Below, piece by piece: positions 50,231-58,783 of a stretch of DNA of 64,000 bases. Position numbers and translations under genes: made by a program. Numbering within the stretch: position 1 is the stretch's first letter; each line of letters starts with the position of its first letter. The stretch spans positions 23,341-87,340 of the forward strand of contig NZ_JACRAH010000027.1 of assembly GCF_016234775.1 (NCBI RefSeq). The letters run 5' to 3'. The DNA is from Aquabacterium sp. (GTDB lineage: Bacteria; Pseudomonadota; Gammaproteobacteria; Burkholderiales; Burkholderiaceae_C). The notes under the pieces are model-generated. The model was not told the DNA's origin. It saw nothing but the letters and a program-made list of their open reading frames with translations, and ran no database searches.

Positions 50231-52024
50231 ATGAAGACCACACGCTCACTCCGACGCACCTTCACCTTGAGTACCACTGCGCTGGGATGCATGATCCTGA
50301 CGGCATGCGGCTCGGTCTATGGCCCACAAAGCCGCATGCAGCTCGACATGGACAAGCTGCTTCAGACATCGCCCCCTGCCTCCGGCAACACACTGGCCGG
50401 CAACGAAGGCAAATTCCTGCGTGGCGCGGTCAAACAGGATCCAACATCCGGCCTGCGTGTGGACATTGGTGCTGCCACCATCAACGGCACGGATGCCGGC
50501 GCACCAGCGCTCAATGAAACCGCTGCCAAGCCTGCCGAGGCAGCATCCACATCCGTAGCCAACGACGAACAAGATGCCAAGGAAGCGGCCGGCGCGCCCA
50601 CCGACCCCTTGCGCCCCGAAGCCACCGTGGACCTCAGCGACATCACGGCCAACCAGGACCTCTGGGGCCGTGTACGTCAAGGTTTTGCGCTGCCAGCACT
50701 GGAAAGCCAATTGGTGCTGGACCACGAGCGCTGGTACACCAGCCGCCCTGATTACGTCCAGCGCATGACCGAGCGCGCCAGCCGCTACCTGTTCCATGTG
50801 GTCGACGAAATCCAGCGTCGCCGCATGCCCACGGAGCTGGCATTGCTGCCCTTCATTGAGAGCGCATTCAATCCGCAAGCCCTGTCATCGGCCCGAGCAT
50901 CAGGCATCTGGCAGTTCATGCCCGCCACCGGCAAGGACTTCGAACTCAAGCAGAACCTGTTTCGCGACGACCGTCGCGACGTGTTGGCCTCGACCCGCGC
51001 AGCACTGGACTACCTGCAGCGCCTGAACAGGCAATTCGGGGACTGGCACCTGGCACTGGCCGCCTACAACTGGGGCGAAGGCAACGTGCAGAAAGCCATC
51101 AACCGCAATGCGCGCCAGGGACTGCCCACAGACTACGCCAGCCTGAACATGCCGCCGGAGACACGCAATTACGTGCCCAAGCTGCATGCCATCAAGAACA
51201 TCGTGGCGCGCCCTGAAGCCTACAACCTGACGCTCACGCCGATCGAGAACCACCCCTACTTCGTGAGCGTGCCCATTCAGCGCGATCTGGATGCCTCCCT
51301 GGCCGCACGCCTGGCTGGCCTGCCGCTGGACGAATTCAAGGCGCTGAACCCCTCGCTCAACAAGCCGGTGATCCTGGCGGCGGGCACCCCTCAGGTGCTG
51401 CTGCCCTATGACAACGCCGGCCTGTTCGTGCACAACCTGAGCAACCACAAAGGCCCCTTGGCCAGTTGGACCGCCTGGGTCGTACCTCGCACGATGCGGC
51501 CCGGCGATGCAGCGCGCCAGGTCGGCATGAGCGAAGGCAACCTGCGTGACATCAACCACATCCCTCCCAAGATGCTGGTAAAAGCGGGCTCGACCTTGCT
51601 GGTGCCCCGCTCCGGGCAACGTGAGCAGGATGTGTCCGAAGCGTTGGCCGACAACGCCATCATGGCCTTGGCACCAGATCTTCCCCCCATGCGCCGCGTG
51701 AGTTTCAAGGCGGGCAAGCGTGATACCGTAGCAGGCATTGCCAAGCGCTATCGCACATCACCGCAACAGATTGCGCAATGGAATCGTGTATCGGCTTCGG
51801 CGAGCTTCAAGCGTGGCCAGACCGTGGTGGTGTACGTGCCAACCAGCAAGAACACCGCACGCCGTGTGGCCACTGCCGTTCGCCACAATGGGCCGTCCGT
51901 CAAGGGAAGACCTCAGACTCGCGTGGTTGCCAGCGCAACTCGCAGCACTGCTCGTGGCAACGCCATCAAGGGCCGCCCGCCAGTTAACCGCACGACACGC
52001 ATGCGCGTGGCCAGCGCACGCTGA
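50231..52024 (+). CDS. mltD: membrane-bound lytic murein transglycosylase D
   Basis: A 597-residue lipoprotein that cleaves glycan strands of peptidoglycan from the outer membrane side. The lipobox is LTAC (Cys near residue 25) after a basic, hydrophobic leader. The SLT family 1 domain has the catalytic Glu in ALLPFIESAFNPQALSSA and the GIWQFMPATGKDF block. At the C-terminus two LysM-type sugar-binding repeats can be seen (GDAARQVGMSEGNLRDIN and DTVAGIAKRYRTSPQQIAQW), followed by a basic Arg/Thr-rich tail. An upstream in-frame ATG at 50210 overlaps gloB. I prefer 50231 because it gives a compact signal peptide. Confidence 0.9.
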   Translation: MKTTRSLRRTFTLSTTALGCMILTACGSVYGPQSRMQLDMDKLLQTSPPASGNTLAGNEGKFLRGAVKQDPTSGLRVDIGAATINGTDAGAPALNETAAKPAEAASTSVANDEQDAKEAAGAPTDPLRPEATVDLSDITANQDLWGRVRQGFALPALESQLVLDHERWYTSRPDYVQRMTERASRYLFHVVDEIQRRRMPTELALLPFIESAFNPQALSSARASGIWQFMPATGKDFELKQNLFRDDRRDVLASTRAALDYLQRLNRQFGDWHLALAAYNWGEGNVQKAINRNARQGLPTDYASLNMPPETRNYVPKLHAIKNIVARPEAYNLTLTPIENHPYFVSVPIQRDLDASLAARLAGLPLDEFKALNPSLNKPVILAAGTPQVLLPYDNAGLFVHNLSNHKGPLASWTAWVVPRTMRPGDAARQVGMSEGNLRDINHIPPKMLVKAGSTLLVPRSGQREQDVSEALADNAIMALAPDLPPMRRVSFKAGKRDTVAGIAKRYRTSPQQIAQWNRVSASASFKRGQTVVVYVPTSKNTARRVATAVRHNGPSVKGRPQTRVVASATRSTARGNAIKGRPPVNRTTRMRVASAR

Positions 52025-52050
52025 CCATGTGCGAGGCAGGCACTGAGGAA

Positions 52051-52638
52051 TCAGCGCCTGTCCATGAATGCATGGGCAATGGTGCCCAGGTCCACGTATT
52101 CGAGTTCGCTGCCTACCGGAACACCTCGCGCCAGGCGGGTGACATTCAGCCCACGCGCCTTCAGCTGCTCGGCCAGCACATGGGCCGTCGCCTCACCTTC
52201 AGCGGTGAAGTTTGTAGCCAGGATCACCTCCCGAACCACACCATCTGACGCTCTGTCCAGCAAGGACGACAAACCAATGTCGCGAGCGCCCAGGCCATCA
52301 AGCGGGCTCAAGCGCCCGAGCAACACGAAGTACTGGCCCTTATAGCTGCCCGTGCGCTCCAGTGCTGCCTGATCGGCCGGCGTCTCGACCACGCACAACA
52401 AGTGCGGATCACGCTCCGGGTCCAGGCAGACATCACACACAGGTGCCCTGCTGAAGGTGTGGCATCGCTGGCAATGCCCGATCTCGGACACCGAGGTGTC
52501 CAGCGCCCTCGCCAGCTTCACCGCACCCGCACGATCATGCTGCAACAGGTGATAGGCCATGCGTTGTGCCGATTTCTGCCCGACACCAGGCAGGCAGCGC
52601 AAGGCCTCGATCAGCCCCTCAAGGGCAGGATCGGCCAT
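52051..52638 (-). CDS. recR: recombination protein RecR
   Basis: A 195-residue protein of the RecFOR pathway that loads RecA onto gapped DNA. The helix-hairpin-helix start is [19 protein letters not shown]. The C4 zinc finger is [16 protein letters not shown], followed by the Toprim domain ([20 protein letters not shown], shown to 20 residues). Length is that of the family. It is the last gene of a minus-strand dnaX-ybaB-recR operon, separated from ybaB by only 3 nt, an order conserved across many bacteria. Confidence 0.96.
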   Translation of the reverse strand: MADPALEGLIEALRCLPGVGQKSAQRMAYHLLQHDRAGAVKLARALDTSVSEIGHCQRCHTFSRAPVCDVCLDPERDPHLLCVVETPADQAALERTGSYKGQYFVLLGRLSPLDGLGARDIGLSSLLDRASDGVVREVILATNFTAEGEATAHVLAEQLKARGLNVTRLARGVPVGSELEYVDLGTIAHAFMDRR

Positions 52639-52641
52639 GGA

Positions 52642-52968
52642 TCAGAAGGGGAACTTCATGCCGGGAGGCATGGGCATGCCTGCCGTCAGCTTGCCCATCT
52701 TTTCCGAGCTGGTCGTCTCAGCGCGGCGCACGGCATCGTTGAAGGCCGCAGCCACCAGATCTTCCAACATGTCCTTGTCATCGGCCAACAGGCTGGGATC
52801 GATCGTGACACGCTTGACGTCGTTCTTGCAGGTCATCACCACCTTCACCAGGCCGGCACCGGACTGACCTTCCACCTCGATATTGGCCAGTTCATCCTGA
52901 GCCTTCTTGAGGTTTTCCTGCATTTGCTGTGCCTGTTTCATCAAGCCGGCGAGTTGTCCTTTGAGCAT
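52642..52968 (-). CDS. ybaB: YbaB/EbfC family nucleoid-associated protein
   Basis: A 108-residue DNA-binding protein of the YbaB/EbfC fold, a small dimer that coats DNA. The diagnostic central sequences are [19 protein letters not shown] and [20 protein letters not shown], and the N-terminal helix contains [20 protein letters not shown]. The Met/Pro-rich end ([17 protein letters not shown]) is typical. It lies between dnaX (56 nt upstream) and recR (3 nt downstream). The conserved neighbourhood supports the call. Confidence 0.94.
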   Translation of the reverse strand: MLKGQLAGLMKQAQQMQENLKKAQDELANIEVEGQSGAGLVKVVMTCKNDVKRVTIDPSLLADDKDMLEDLVAAAFNDAVRRAETTSSEKMGKLTAGMPMPPGMKFPF

Positions 52969-53024
52969 GGCTCATCATCCTTTCTTGCGCAAAACGTGAT
53001 TGTCGCCGCGAACGTCGTGGCGAC

Positions 53025-55028
53025 TCAAATGGGTCGAATGGATCCGGGCACGATCCGCGCCCCCGGATACTGCGACAACAGACCGCGCACCAGCGGGTCT
53101 GTCTCAATCAGATGGTCAGCCTGATGCTGGCGACGCTCGCGCGCCACCTGATCTCGCTGAGCCGGCGTATTGTGGGCCTTGCCTCGCTCCAACTCCAGCA
53201 TGACCTGCACGTCCAGCACCTGCCCCATGGCTGCGGCCAACCGATCGCGGTTGCTGTCGCTGCACAGGCTTTCACGCTCCACACGCAAGCGCCACAGGCT
53301 CTGGCCGCCTTCGGCCTGCTGTGCAACGCACTGCGCCTGCATGGCCAATTCGCGCACCAGGGCTGTGATGACACCCTTGGCACTCATCTGCGCCACCAGT
53401 TCTGCCCAGCGATCGGCGATCGGGTCTGCGCCTGGAGGAGGCAGATCGATTGATACAGCGCGCTGCAAGGGGTCACCCGCTCGATCACCTGAGTCTTGCC
53501 TCACACGCTCGGCGGCAGGCTGCGGACGCGCAGCGGCATCCTCGACAGGAGGCAGATCCGGCTCGACAGACGCCGTGTATTCATCCTGCGGCGGCATGTC
53601 AATATCGGGTGGCGCGCTTTGCGACCAGCTTGCTTCGCTCTCAGCCTCGGGCGGCAAAGCCTCCCACGGCGGCACACTCTGACCGCTCGTGCGGGCAGGC
53701 GCAACCGACGGTGGCGCCACGCGCACCGGTGGCCGCACTGGTGACACGTGTGATGCCTCAGCGACAACCAGCGCGGGGGCGTCGACCACGACTGGCTTGC
53801 TGCCTGATCCACCGGGATTCGCCACAGGTGAAACAGGCTCAGCAGGCTGAACCGGCTCGGTCAGAGGCTGCCGCCTGTTGACCGAGCCTTCAGCTTTTGG
53901 GGGGCTGCTTGCCCCCTGCCCCAGGCCCCCGCCTGGCTTGAATGCCAGCAGCCGCAACAGGAGCATCAACAAGCCGCTGTACTCATCTGGTGCCAACGCC
54001 AGTTCGGCGCGACCTTGCAGGCACAAGCTGTAGAACAACTGCGTCTCATCAGGGGCCAGCAACGGCGCCAGCAAGCGCCACACCAGCTCATCCGGATCTT
54101 CGGAGTCATCCAACCCCGGCACCGCCTGAATGACCGCCATGCGCTGCAAGGCAGTGGCCAGTTCTTCCAAGGTGCCCGATGCTGACAGGCCCAATCGACG
54201 CAATGTATCGACGGCGTCGACCACACCTTTGCCATGACCTTGCGCCACAGCCTCGATGATGCGCTGGACATGCTGCCGGTCAACCGCGCCCAGCATCTGG
54301 CGCACAGGCCCTTCCTGCAACTGCCCACCACCAAACGCGATGGCCTGGTCGGCCAGCGACATCGCATCGCGCATGGAGCCACGGGCCGCGCGTGCCAGCA
54401 GGCGCAAGGCCTCGGGCTCGAAAGAGATGCCTTCCACAGCCAGCACCTGGGACAGATGCTCGTGAACGGTTTGAGCGGCCATCGGGCGCAGGTTGAACTG
54501 CAGGCAACGGGACAGCACCGTGACCGGCACCTTCTGAGGATCCGTTGTCGCGAGCACGAACTTCAGATAGTCGGGCGGCTCCTCCAGCGTTTTCAGCATG
54601 GCATTGAATGCCGTGTTTGACAGCATGTGCACTTCGTCGATCATGTAGACCTTGAAGCGCCCCACAACAGGCTTGTAGACTGACTGCTCCAGCAGTTGCG
54701 AAATCTCTTCGACGCCACGGTTGGAGGCTGCATCCAGTTCGACATAGTCGACAAAGCGCCCGGCGTCGATGTCACGACAAGGTTGACACTGACCGCACGG
54801 GGAAGCCGTGATCGTCCCCAGGCCGTCCGGCCCGACGCAATTGAGCGACTTGGCGAGAATGCGAGAGACCGTGGTTTTGCCCACTCCCCGCGTACCGGTG
54901 AACAAGTAGGCGTGATGCAAGCGCTGTTGCGACAGGGCGTTGCTCAGCGCCTGAACAACGTGACCCTGCCCGACCATGCTGTCGAAGCCCTTGGGGCGGT
55001 ATTTGCGTGCGAGGACCATTGAACTCAT
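53025..55028 (-). CDS. dnaX: DNA polymerase III subunits gamma and tau
   Basis: A 667-residue clamp-loader ATPase (tau). Walker A is FTGTRGVGKTTVSR. A C4 zinc module uses Cys in NCVGPDG and SPCGQCQPC. Walker B/DExx is VYMIDEVHMLS, and sensor 1 and the arginine finger lie in LATTDPQKVPVTVLSRC. Domain III follows to about residue 375. After it comes a Pro/Ala/Gln-rich linker and a C-terminal tau domain that contacts the polymerase and helicase. At 53895-53901 the minus strand reads C CCA AAA in the zero frame, a classic slippery heptamer. A -1 slip would end after one Ser codon at TGA (53890-53892), giving a gamma of 379 residues. An adjacent upstream purine tract and downstream hairpin support this (separate entry). 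Confidence 0.96.
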   Translation of the reverse strand: MSSMVLARKYRPKGFDSMVGQGHVVQALSNALSQQRLHHAYLFTGTRGVGKTTVSRILAKSLNCVGPDGLGTITASPCGQCQPCRDIDAGRFVDYVELDAASNRGVEEISQLLEQSVYKPVVGRFKVYMIDEVHMLSNTAFNAMLKTLEEPPDYLKFVLATTDPQKVPVTVLSRCLQFNLRPMAAQTVHEHLSQVLAVEGISFEPEALRLLARAARGSMRDAMSLADQAIAFGGGQLQEGPVRQMLGAVDRQHVQRIIEAVAQGHGKGVVDAVDTLRRLGLSASGTLEELATALQRMAVIQAVPGLDDSEDPDELVWRLLAPLLAPDETQLFYSLCLQGRAELALAPDEYSGLLMLLLRLLAFKPGGGLGQGASSPPKAEGSVNRRQPLTEPVQPAEPVSPVANPGGSGSKPVVVDAPALVVAEASHVSPVRPPVRVAPPSVAPARTSGQSVPPWEALPPEAESEASWSQSAPPDIDMPPQDEYTASVEPDLPPVEDAAARPQPAAERVRQDSGDRAGDPLQRAVSIDLPPPGADPIADRWAELVAQMSAKGVITALVRELAMQAQCVAQQAEGGQSLWRLRVERESLCSDSNRDRLAAAMGQVLDVQVMLELERGKAHNTPAQRDQVARERRQHQADHLIETDPLVRGLLSQYPGARIVPGSIRPI
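53854..53917 (-). promoter_or_regulatory. dnaX: candidate programmed -1 frameshift signal in dnaX
   Basis: Three elements lie in order on the minus strand. A Shine-Dalgarno-like AGGGGG is at 53912-53917. Ten nt later is the zero-frame heptamer C CCA AAA at 53895-53901. Six nt after that is a stem of ten perfect base pairs, GGCTCGGTCA (53879-53888) with TGACCGAGCC (53854-53863), around a 15-nt loop. After a -1 slip the codons are CCC AAA AGC TGA, so translation ends one codon later. The spacing closely parallels the proven Escherichia coli dnaX signal, though the heptamer differs. It predicts a 379-residue gamma alongside the 667-residue tau. Confidence 0.75.
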
Positions 55029-55315
55029 GGTGCGATTCTAGGGGCGCCGGGGCCCTGCGATTTGGCACGACGGCATTTTCACAATGCGTCCCTGATACAT
55101 CTGGAAACAGGTTGAGTCACAAAGTCGATGCCAAACGCTCGTTTGAAGCTATGAAATATGCACGGTCAGCCCTACAATTTGATCAATCGCGATAAATACG
55201 TCGCGTCGCGACAAGCAGTTTCTTGACTTGTCACGCCATAAATCGGTTGACTCGATCTTTCCAGGCCCGGAAAGACTGAGTGCAGTCGCCGTTTCACCAG
55301 AAGTGGGCCTGTTGT
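55029..55315 (+). other. long upstream region of rhlE
   Basis: This 287-nt interval separates the divergent dnaX and rhlE starts and contains no credible CDS. It is AT-richer than the flanking genes. Near its 3' end a small hairpin CTTTCC-AGGCCC-GGAAAG (55257-55274) lies about 42 nt before the rhlE ATG, and a palindromic GTCGCGAC occurs at about 55205-55212. A long rhlE leader is likely, but no promoter was found with confidence. Confidence 0.45.
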
Positions 55316-56740
55316 ATGTCGTTTGAAAATCTGGGGTTGATCGAACCTCTGTTGAAAGCAGTTCACGAGGCTGGCTATTCAACTCCCACACCCATCCAGG
55401 CGCAGGCTATTCCTGCTGTACTGGGGGGTGGTGATCTTCTCGCTGGCGCGCAGACCGGCACGGGCAAAACTGCAGGATTTACCCTGCCCTTGCTCCACAA
55501 ATTGATGACCAGTCAAACAGGTCAGGCACCAGGCGGTAAACGCCATGTCCGCGCCTTGATTCTGACACCCACACGGGAATTGGCTGCCCAGGTCGAAGAA
55601 TCGGTGCGTGTTTACAGTAAATACCTGCCGATCCGCTCTGCTGTCATGTTTGGTGGCGTGGGGATGAATCCCCAGATTGAAGCCCTGCGTCGAGGCCTGG
55701 ATGTGCTGGTCGCTACGCCGGGCAGGCTTCTGGATCACCACCAGCAAGGCACGCTTGATCTCAGTCACGTTGAATACTTCGTGCTCGATGAAGCGGATCG
55801 CATGCTGGACATGGGGTTTATCCACGATATCCGTCGCGTGTTATCCATTCTTCCGCCTAAAAAGCAAAGCTTGTTGTTCTCTGCAACATTCTCGGATGAG
55901 ATCAAAGCCTTGGCTGAACGTTTGCTGAACAGCCCCAAGGTAATTGAGGTTGCGCGGCGCAACGCCACCGCAGAAACCATTGCACAAAAGGTTCACCCGG
56001 TTGATCGCGATCGCAAGCGCGAATTACTCACACACCTGATCAAAACAAATGACTGGCATCAGGTGCTCGTATTCACACGGATGAAACATGGCGCCAATCG
56101 CCTGGTTGAATACCTGCTCAAGCAGGACGTCACAGCCATGGCCATCCATGGCAATAAAAGCCAGAGCGCGCGCACGCGTGCCTTGGCCGAGTTCAAATCT
56201 GGCGAACTGCAGGTACTGGTTGCGACAGATATCGCCGCCCGTGGCATTGATATCGATCAATTGCCCCATGTTGTGAATTTCGAACTACCCAATGTGCCGG
56301 AGGACTACGTTCACCGCATCGGCCGCACGGGTCGCGCCGGCGCCGAAGGCGAGGCCATCTCCTTGGTGTGCGTGGACGAAGAAGGCTTCCTCGCCGATAT
56401 CGAGAAGCTGATCAAGCGCCAGATTCCGCGCGAGTCCGTACCCGGATTTGAAGCTGACCCACACGCCAAGGCCGAACCAATTGTGCTGGGACGTCGTGTC
56501 CTCCATGGTGCCCCCGGCTCCCGCTCAGGTGGTCAATCGGCCGGTCGCCCTGGCTCAGGTGGCGGCAATCGTGGCCCGCATGGTGGTCAACACGGGGGCG
56601 GCGGATCGCGCCACGCCAACAGCAACACGAACAAACCCGCTCAAGGCCAACAGCAGGACTTGCGTGCGCCTCGCAGGGCTGAAGCGGCAAACAGTGGCGG
56701 CCCCGTTTCTTCGCCGCCACCGCGCCGCGTTCGAGGCTGA
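55316..56740 (+). CDS. rhlE: DEAD-box RNA helicase RhlE
   Basis: A 474-residue ATP-dependent RNA helicase. Motifs in order: Q motif in [29 protein letters not shown], Ia [31 protein letters not shown] to VI with [14 protein letters not shown] and [10 protein letters not shown]. The C-terminal about 70 residues are Gly/Ser/Arg-rich and basic ([20 protein letters not shown]), the RNA-binding tail of RhlE-type helicases. I chose the ATG at 55316 ([12 protein letters not shown]), the family start. The reading from 55280 adds a Cys-containing leader. The first two thirds of the gene use AT-richer codons than the last third and its neighbours. A bidirectional terminator follows. Confidence 0.93.
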   Translation: MSFENLGLIEPLLKAVHEAGYSTPTPIQAQAIPAVLGGGDLLAGAQTGTGKTAGFTLPLLHKLMTSQTGQAPGGKRHVRALILTPTRELAAQVEESVRVYSKYLPIRSAVMFGGVGMNPQIEALRRGLDVLVATPGRLLDHHQQGTLDLSHVEYFVLDEADRMLDMGFIHDIRRVLSILPPKKQSLLFSATFSDEIKALAERLLNSPKVIEVARRNATAETIAQKVHPVDRDRKRELLTHLIKTNDWHQVLVFTRMKHGANRLVEYLLKQDVTAMAIHGNKSQSARTRALAEFKSGELQVLVATDIAARGIDIDQLPHVVNFELPNVPEDYVHRIGRTGRAGAEGEAISLVCVDEEGFLADIEKLIKRQIPRESVPGFEADPHAKAEPIVLGRRVLHGAPGSRSGGQSAGRPGSGGGNRGPHGGQHGGGGSRHANSNTNKPAQGQQQDLRAPRRAEAANSGGPVSSPPPRRVRG

Positions 56741-56768
56741 AGCAAAGCGCCAATGTGAGGTGCTCATG

Positions 56769-56795
56769 AAAAAACCCGGCCAGGCCGGGTTTTTT
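56769..56795. terminator. bidirectional rho-independent terminator
   Basis: AAAAAA CCCGGC, a 3-nt loop, then GCCGGG TTTTTT (stem 56775-56780 with 56784-56789). A perfect 6-bp GC stem flanked by A6 and T6 works in both directions, ending rhlE on the plus strand and the small Ala/Lys-rich gene on the minus strand. Confidence 0.9.
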
Positions 56796-56802
56796 CTTTG
56801 CT

Positions 56803-56827
56803 GAACCAACCTTGAAAAGGTTGGTTC
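56803..56827 (-). repeat. 11-bp perfect stem-loop next to the terminator
   Basis: GAACCAACCTT (56803-56813) pairs exactly with AAGGTTGGTTC (56817-56827) around a 3-nt loop. It lies between the stop of the small exported protein (56839) and the bidirectional terminator, so it would be at the 3' end of that mRNA. It has no T tail of its own and may protect the 3' end from exonucleases. Confidence 0.75.
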
Positions 56828-56838
56828 AAGCGAATGTA

Positions 56839-57021
56839 TTACTTCGAAGCAGCTTCAGAAGCGGCAGCAGCCTTCTTGGCGGCCTTGGCCTTGTGAGCCT
56901 TCTTGGCCTTCTTGGCTGGAGCGGAAGCGGCAGACGCTGCGGCGGGAGCGGAAGCGGCTTCAGCGGCGAAAGCGCCAATAGCAAACATCGAGGCAGTCAG
57001 AGCGACGATCAGCTTTTTCAT
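56839..57021 (-). CDS. small exported Ala/Lys-rich protein
   Basis: A 60-residue protein I do not recognise as a named family. Residues 1-20 (MKKLIVALTASMFAIGAFAA) are a textbook signal peptide, with cleavage expected after AFA. The mature part is about 40 residues of Ala, Lys, Ser and Pro only, with one His and a few Glu (SAPAKKAKKAHKAKAAKKAA), highly basic and low-complexity. The start is supported by GGAG nine nt before the ATG. A dedicated 3' hairpin and terminator indicate an independently transcribed gene. It resembles acid-shock (Asr-like) periplasmic proteins in composition, but that match is compositional only. Confidence 0.78.
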   Translation of the reverse strand: MKKLIVALTASMFAIGAFAAEAASAPAAASAASAPAKKAKKAHKAKAAKKAAAASEAASK

Positions 57022-57134
57022 GTAGAAACTCCAGAGATATGTGGTTGGTGTCAGACCAGTTCACTGCCCGGCCTGTGTGTGCTCAACGCCCCGCTTCGGA
57101 CTCCGGTTGACACACTGCACAAAAAATTTCCAAC

Positions 57135-57968
57135 TTATTCGAATGCCCGCTCTCTCAGCCATTTGGTCGCCACCCATTTCTCACCTTGCTTGACAGGTGC
57201 GCCACCATGCAGGGTTCTGGTATCGGGGTGCGGTATGCCGTAGGCAAAGAAAACAGCCTGACCTGCCACGGCATGCACGTCCACCCCTGCATCCGGGAAC
57301 GTGGTTGCCCCTCCGCCGTCCGGCGTGTTGAGATACATCACCACAGTACCAACTCGTTGCCCGCCACGCTTCAACACCGCGGCTGTACCAGGCTGGCCCG
57401 GATCGAAGTAATCAAAATGCGGTTTGTATTCAGCACCGGGCGCATATCTCAGCACCTGGATACCTTCCCCGTTCTCGACCGGCCAATTCACCAGCGCGGC
57501 AATGCGCGCCTCAATTCGCTGGCACAACTCGTTTTCGCCACGCTGGAAAAACATGCCTTGACTGGTACGCACATCGTTGACTTCACTGTCACCGGTTGCG
57601 TGGACCACTGTCTGGGATCGCTCCATGCGTGGCCGAGCCAAAGCACGGAGTTCTTCACACTCGGCCAGCGACAAAAAGTCTCCGAGCACCACCACGCGCG
57701 GATGGCGAATCTGCACCAAGACATTCACATGCTTGTCATGCACCCACATGCGTGAAGCGCCATTGGATGCCACCTCGGGTACCTTGCTCATCGCTAACTG
57801 GATCTCGGCAAGACGCTCGACCATCACTTGTTCCAGCGCGCGGTTCGCCACGACCTCGTCCCATCCGCTGGCCTTCATGGCGCTCAGGATGGCATCACCG
57901 CTGTGCCCGCTCTCGGCTTGCTGGACCAGCCATTGTCGGAGTTCAGGGGTGATCGCTTGCTCGCTCAT
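57135..57968 (-). CDS. 2-oxoglutarate/Fe(II)-dependent prolyl 4-hydroxylase-like dioxygenase
   Basis: A 277-residue cytoplasmic dioxygenase of the prolyl-4-hydroxylase/2OG-Fe(II) fold. The iron site is His184 and Asp186 in YKPHFDYF and His254 in TLHGGAPV, and the 2-oxoglutarate Lys is K264 in GEKWVATKW. The core is complete. The N-terminal about 60 residues (ELRQWLVQQAESGHSGDAIL) are a helical extension absent from minimal members. I chose the ATG at 57968, with GGAG before it. The reading from 57995 adds nine residues. It follows yaaA on the same strand with 23 nt between. The target (a proline in a protein, or another substrate) is unknown. Confidence 0.88.
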   Translation of the reverse strand: MSEQAITPELRQWLVQQAESGHSGDAILSAMKASGWDEVVANRALEQVMVERLAEIQLAMSKVPEVASNGASRMWVHDKHVNVLVQIRHPRVVVLGDFLSLAECEELRALARPRMERSQTVVHATGDSEVNDVRTSQGMFFQRGENELCQRIEARIAALVNWPVENGEGIQVLRYAPGAEYKPHFDYFDPGQPGTAAVLKRGGQRVGTVVMYLNTPDGGGATTFPDAGVDVHAVAGQAVFFAYGIPHPDTRTLHGGAPVKQGEKWVATKWLRERAFE

Positions 57969-57991
57969 TCGCACTCCAGTTCGCTGTCTGC

Positions 57992-58768
57992 TCACACTGT
58001 CAATTTGCGCCGAAACACCAGGCGATCGGGCTCTGATGCACTCGCGTCGTACGCATAGCCATCCGCATCAAAGTCCAGCAGATCGGCGGGTTTCTGCGCA
58101 CGTTTGAGGATGGCATGGCGCGCCATGAGGCCGCGCGCGCGCTTGGCGTGGAAGCTGATGATCTTCCATCCAGCACCTTTCCAATCTTCGAATACACACT
58201 CGACCACGCGGGCTTTCAAGGCCTTTCGCTTGACCGACTTGAAGTACTCCTGAGAGGCCAGGTTGATGATGACGTCATCGCCTTGCTTCTTCAAGCGATC
58301 TTGAAGGTGGTTGGCCAGGGTGTCACCCCACCAGGCGTACAGATCCTTGCCCCGAGGATTGGGCAGCTTCGTGCCCATTTCCAGTCGATATGGCTGCATC
58401 CAGTCAAGCGGCCGCAGCACACCATACAGGCCACTGAGGATGCCGATGTGCTCCTGAGCCCAATCGAGGTCGGCCTGCTTGAGGCTGCTGGCATTCAAGC
58501 CGTCGTACACATCACCGTTGAACGCCAGGATGGCCTGCTTGCTGTTCTTCGCCGTGAACTTGGGCTTCCAGGCCCCGTAGCGCGCCACATTCAAGGTCGA
58601 CAGAGCATCACTCAGGTCCATCAGGGAGGCGATCTGGGCCGGGGTGTAAGGCTTGAGCACCTCGATCAAGGCGGCAGACTCGTCCACAAACGGCGGCAAG
58701 GTGTGCTTGTCGGTCGTCGGGGCGGTGTCGTAATCGAGGCTTTTGGCAGGAGACAGCAGAATCAGCAT
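57992..58768 (-). CDS. yaaA: peroxide stress protein YaaA (DUF328)
   Basis: A 258-residue protein that lowers intracellular free iron during peroxide stress and so limits Fenton damage. The family start MLILLSPAKSLDYDT is perfect. The conserved LNARYGAWKPKFTAKNSKQAILAF block (shown as ARYGAWKPKFTAKNSKQAIL), FNGDVYDGLNASSL and ISFHAKRARGLMARHAI are present. Length is normal. It lies between the dioxygenase gene (23 nt downstream) and the peroxiredoxin (15 nt upstream) on the same strand, so a stress operon is likely. Confidence 0.95.
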   Translation of the reverse strand: MLILLSPAKSLDYDTAPTTDKHTLPPFVDESAALIEVLKPYTPAQIASLMDLSDALSTLNVARYGAWKPKFTAKNSKQAILAFNGDVYDGLNASSLKQADLDWAQEHIGILSGLYGVLRPLDWMQPYRLEMGTKLPNPRGKDLYAWWGDTLANHLQDRLKKQGDDVIINLASQEYFKSVKRKALKARVVECVFEDWKGAGWKIISFHAKRARGLMARHAILKRAQKPADLLDFDADGYAYDASASEPDRLVFRRKLTV

Positions 58769-58783
58769 GAGGCAGAGAAATGA

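Noticed and set aside
56811..56817. CTTGAAA matching the sigma-32 -35 box
   Set aside because: It falls inside the 11-bp hairpin near the bidirectional terminator and there is no gene just downstream on that strand, so it is coincidence.
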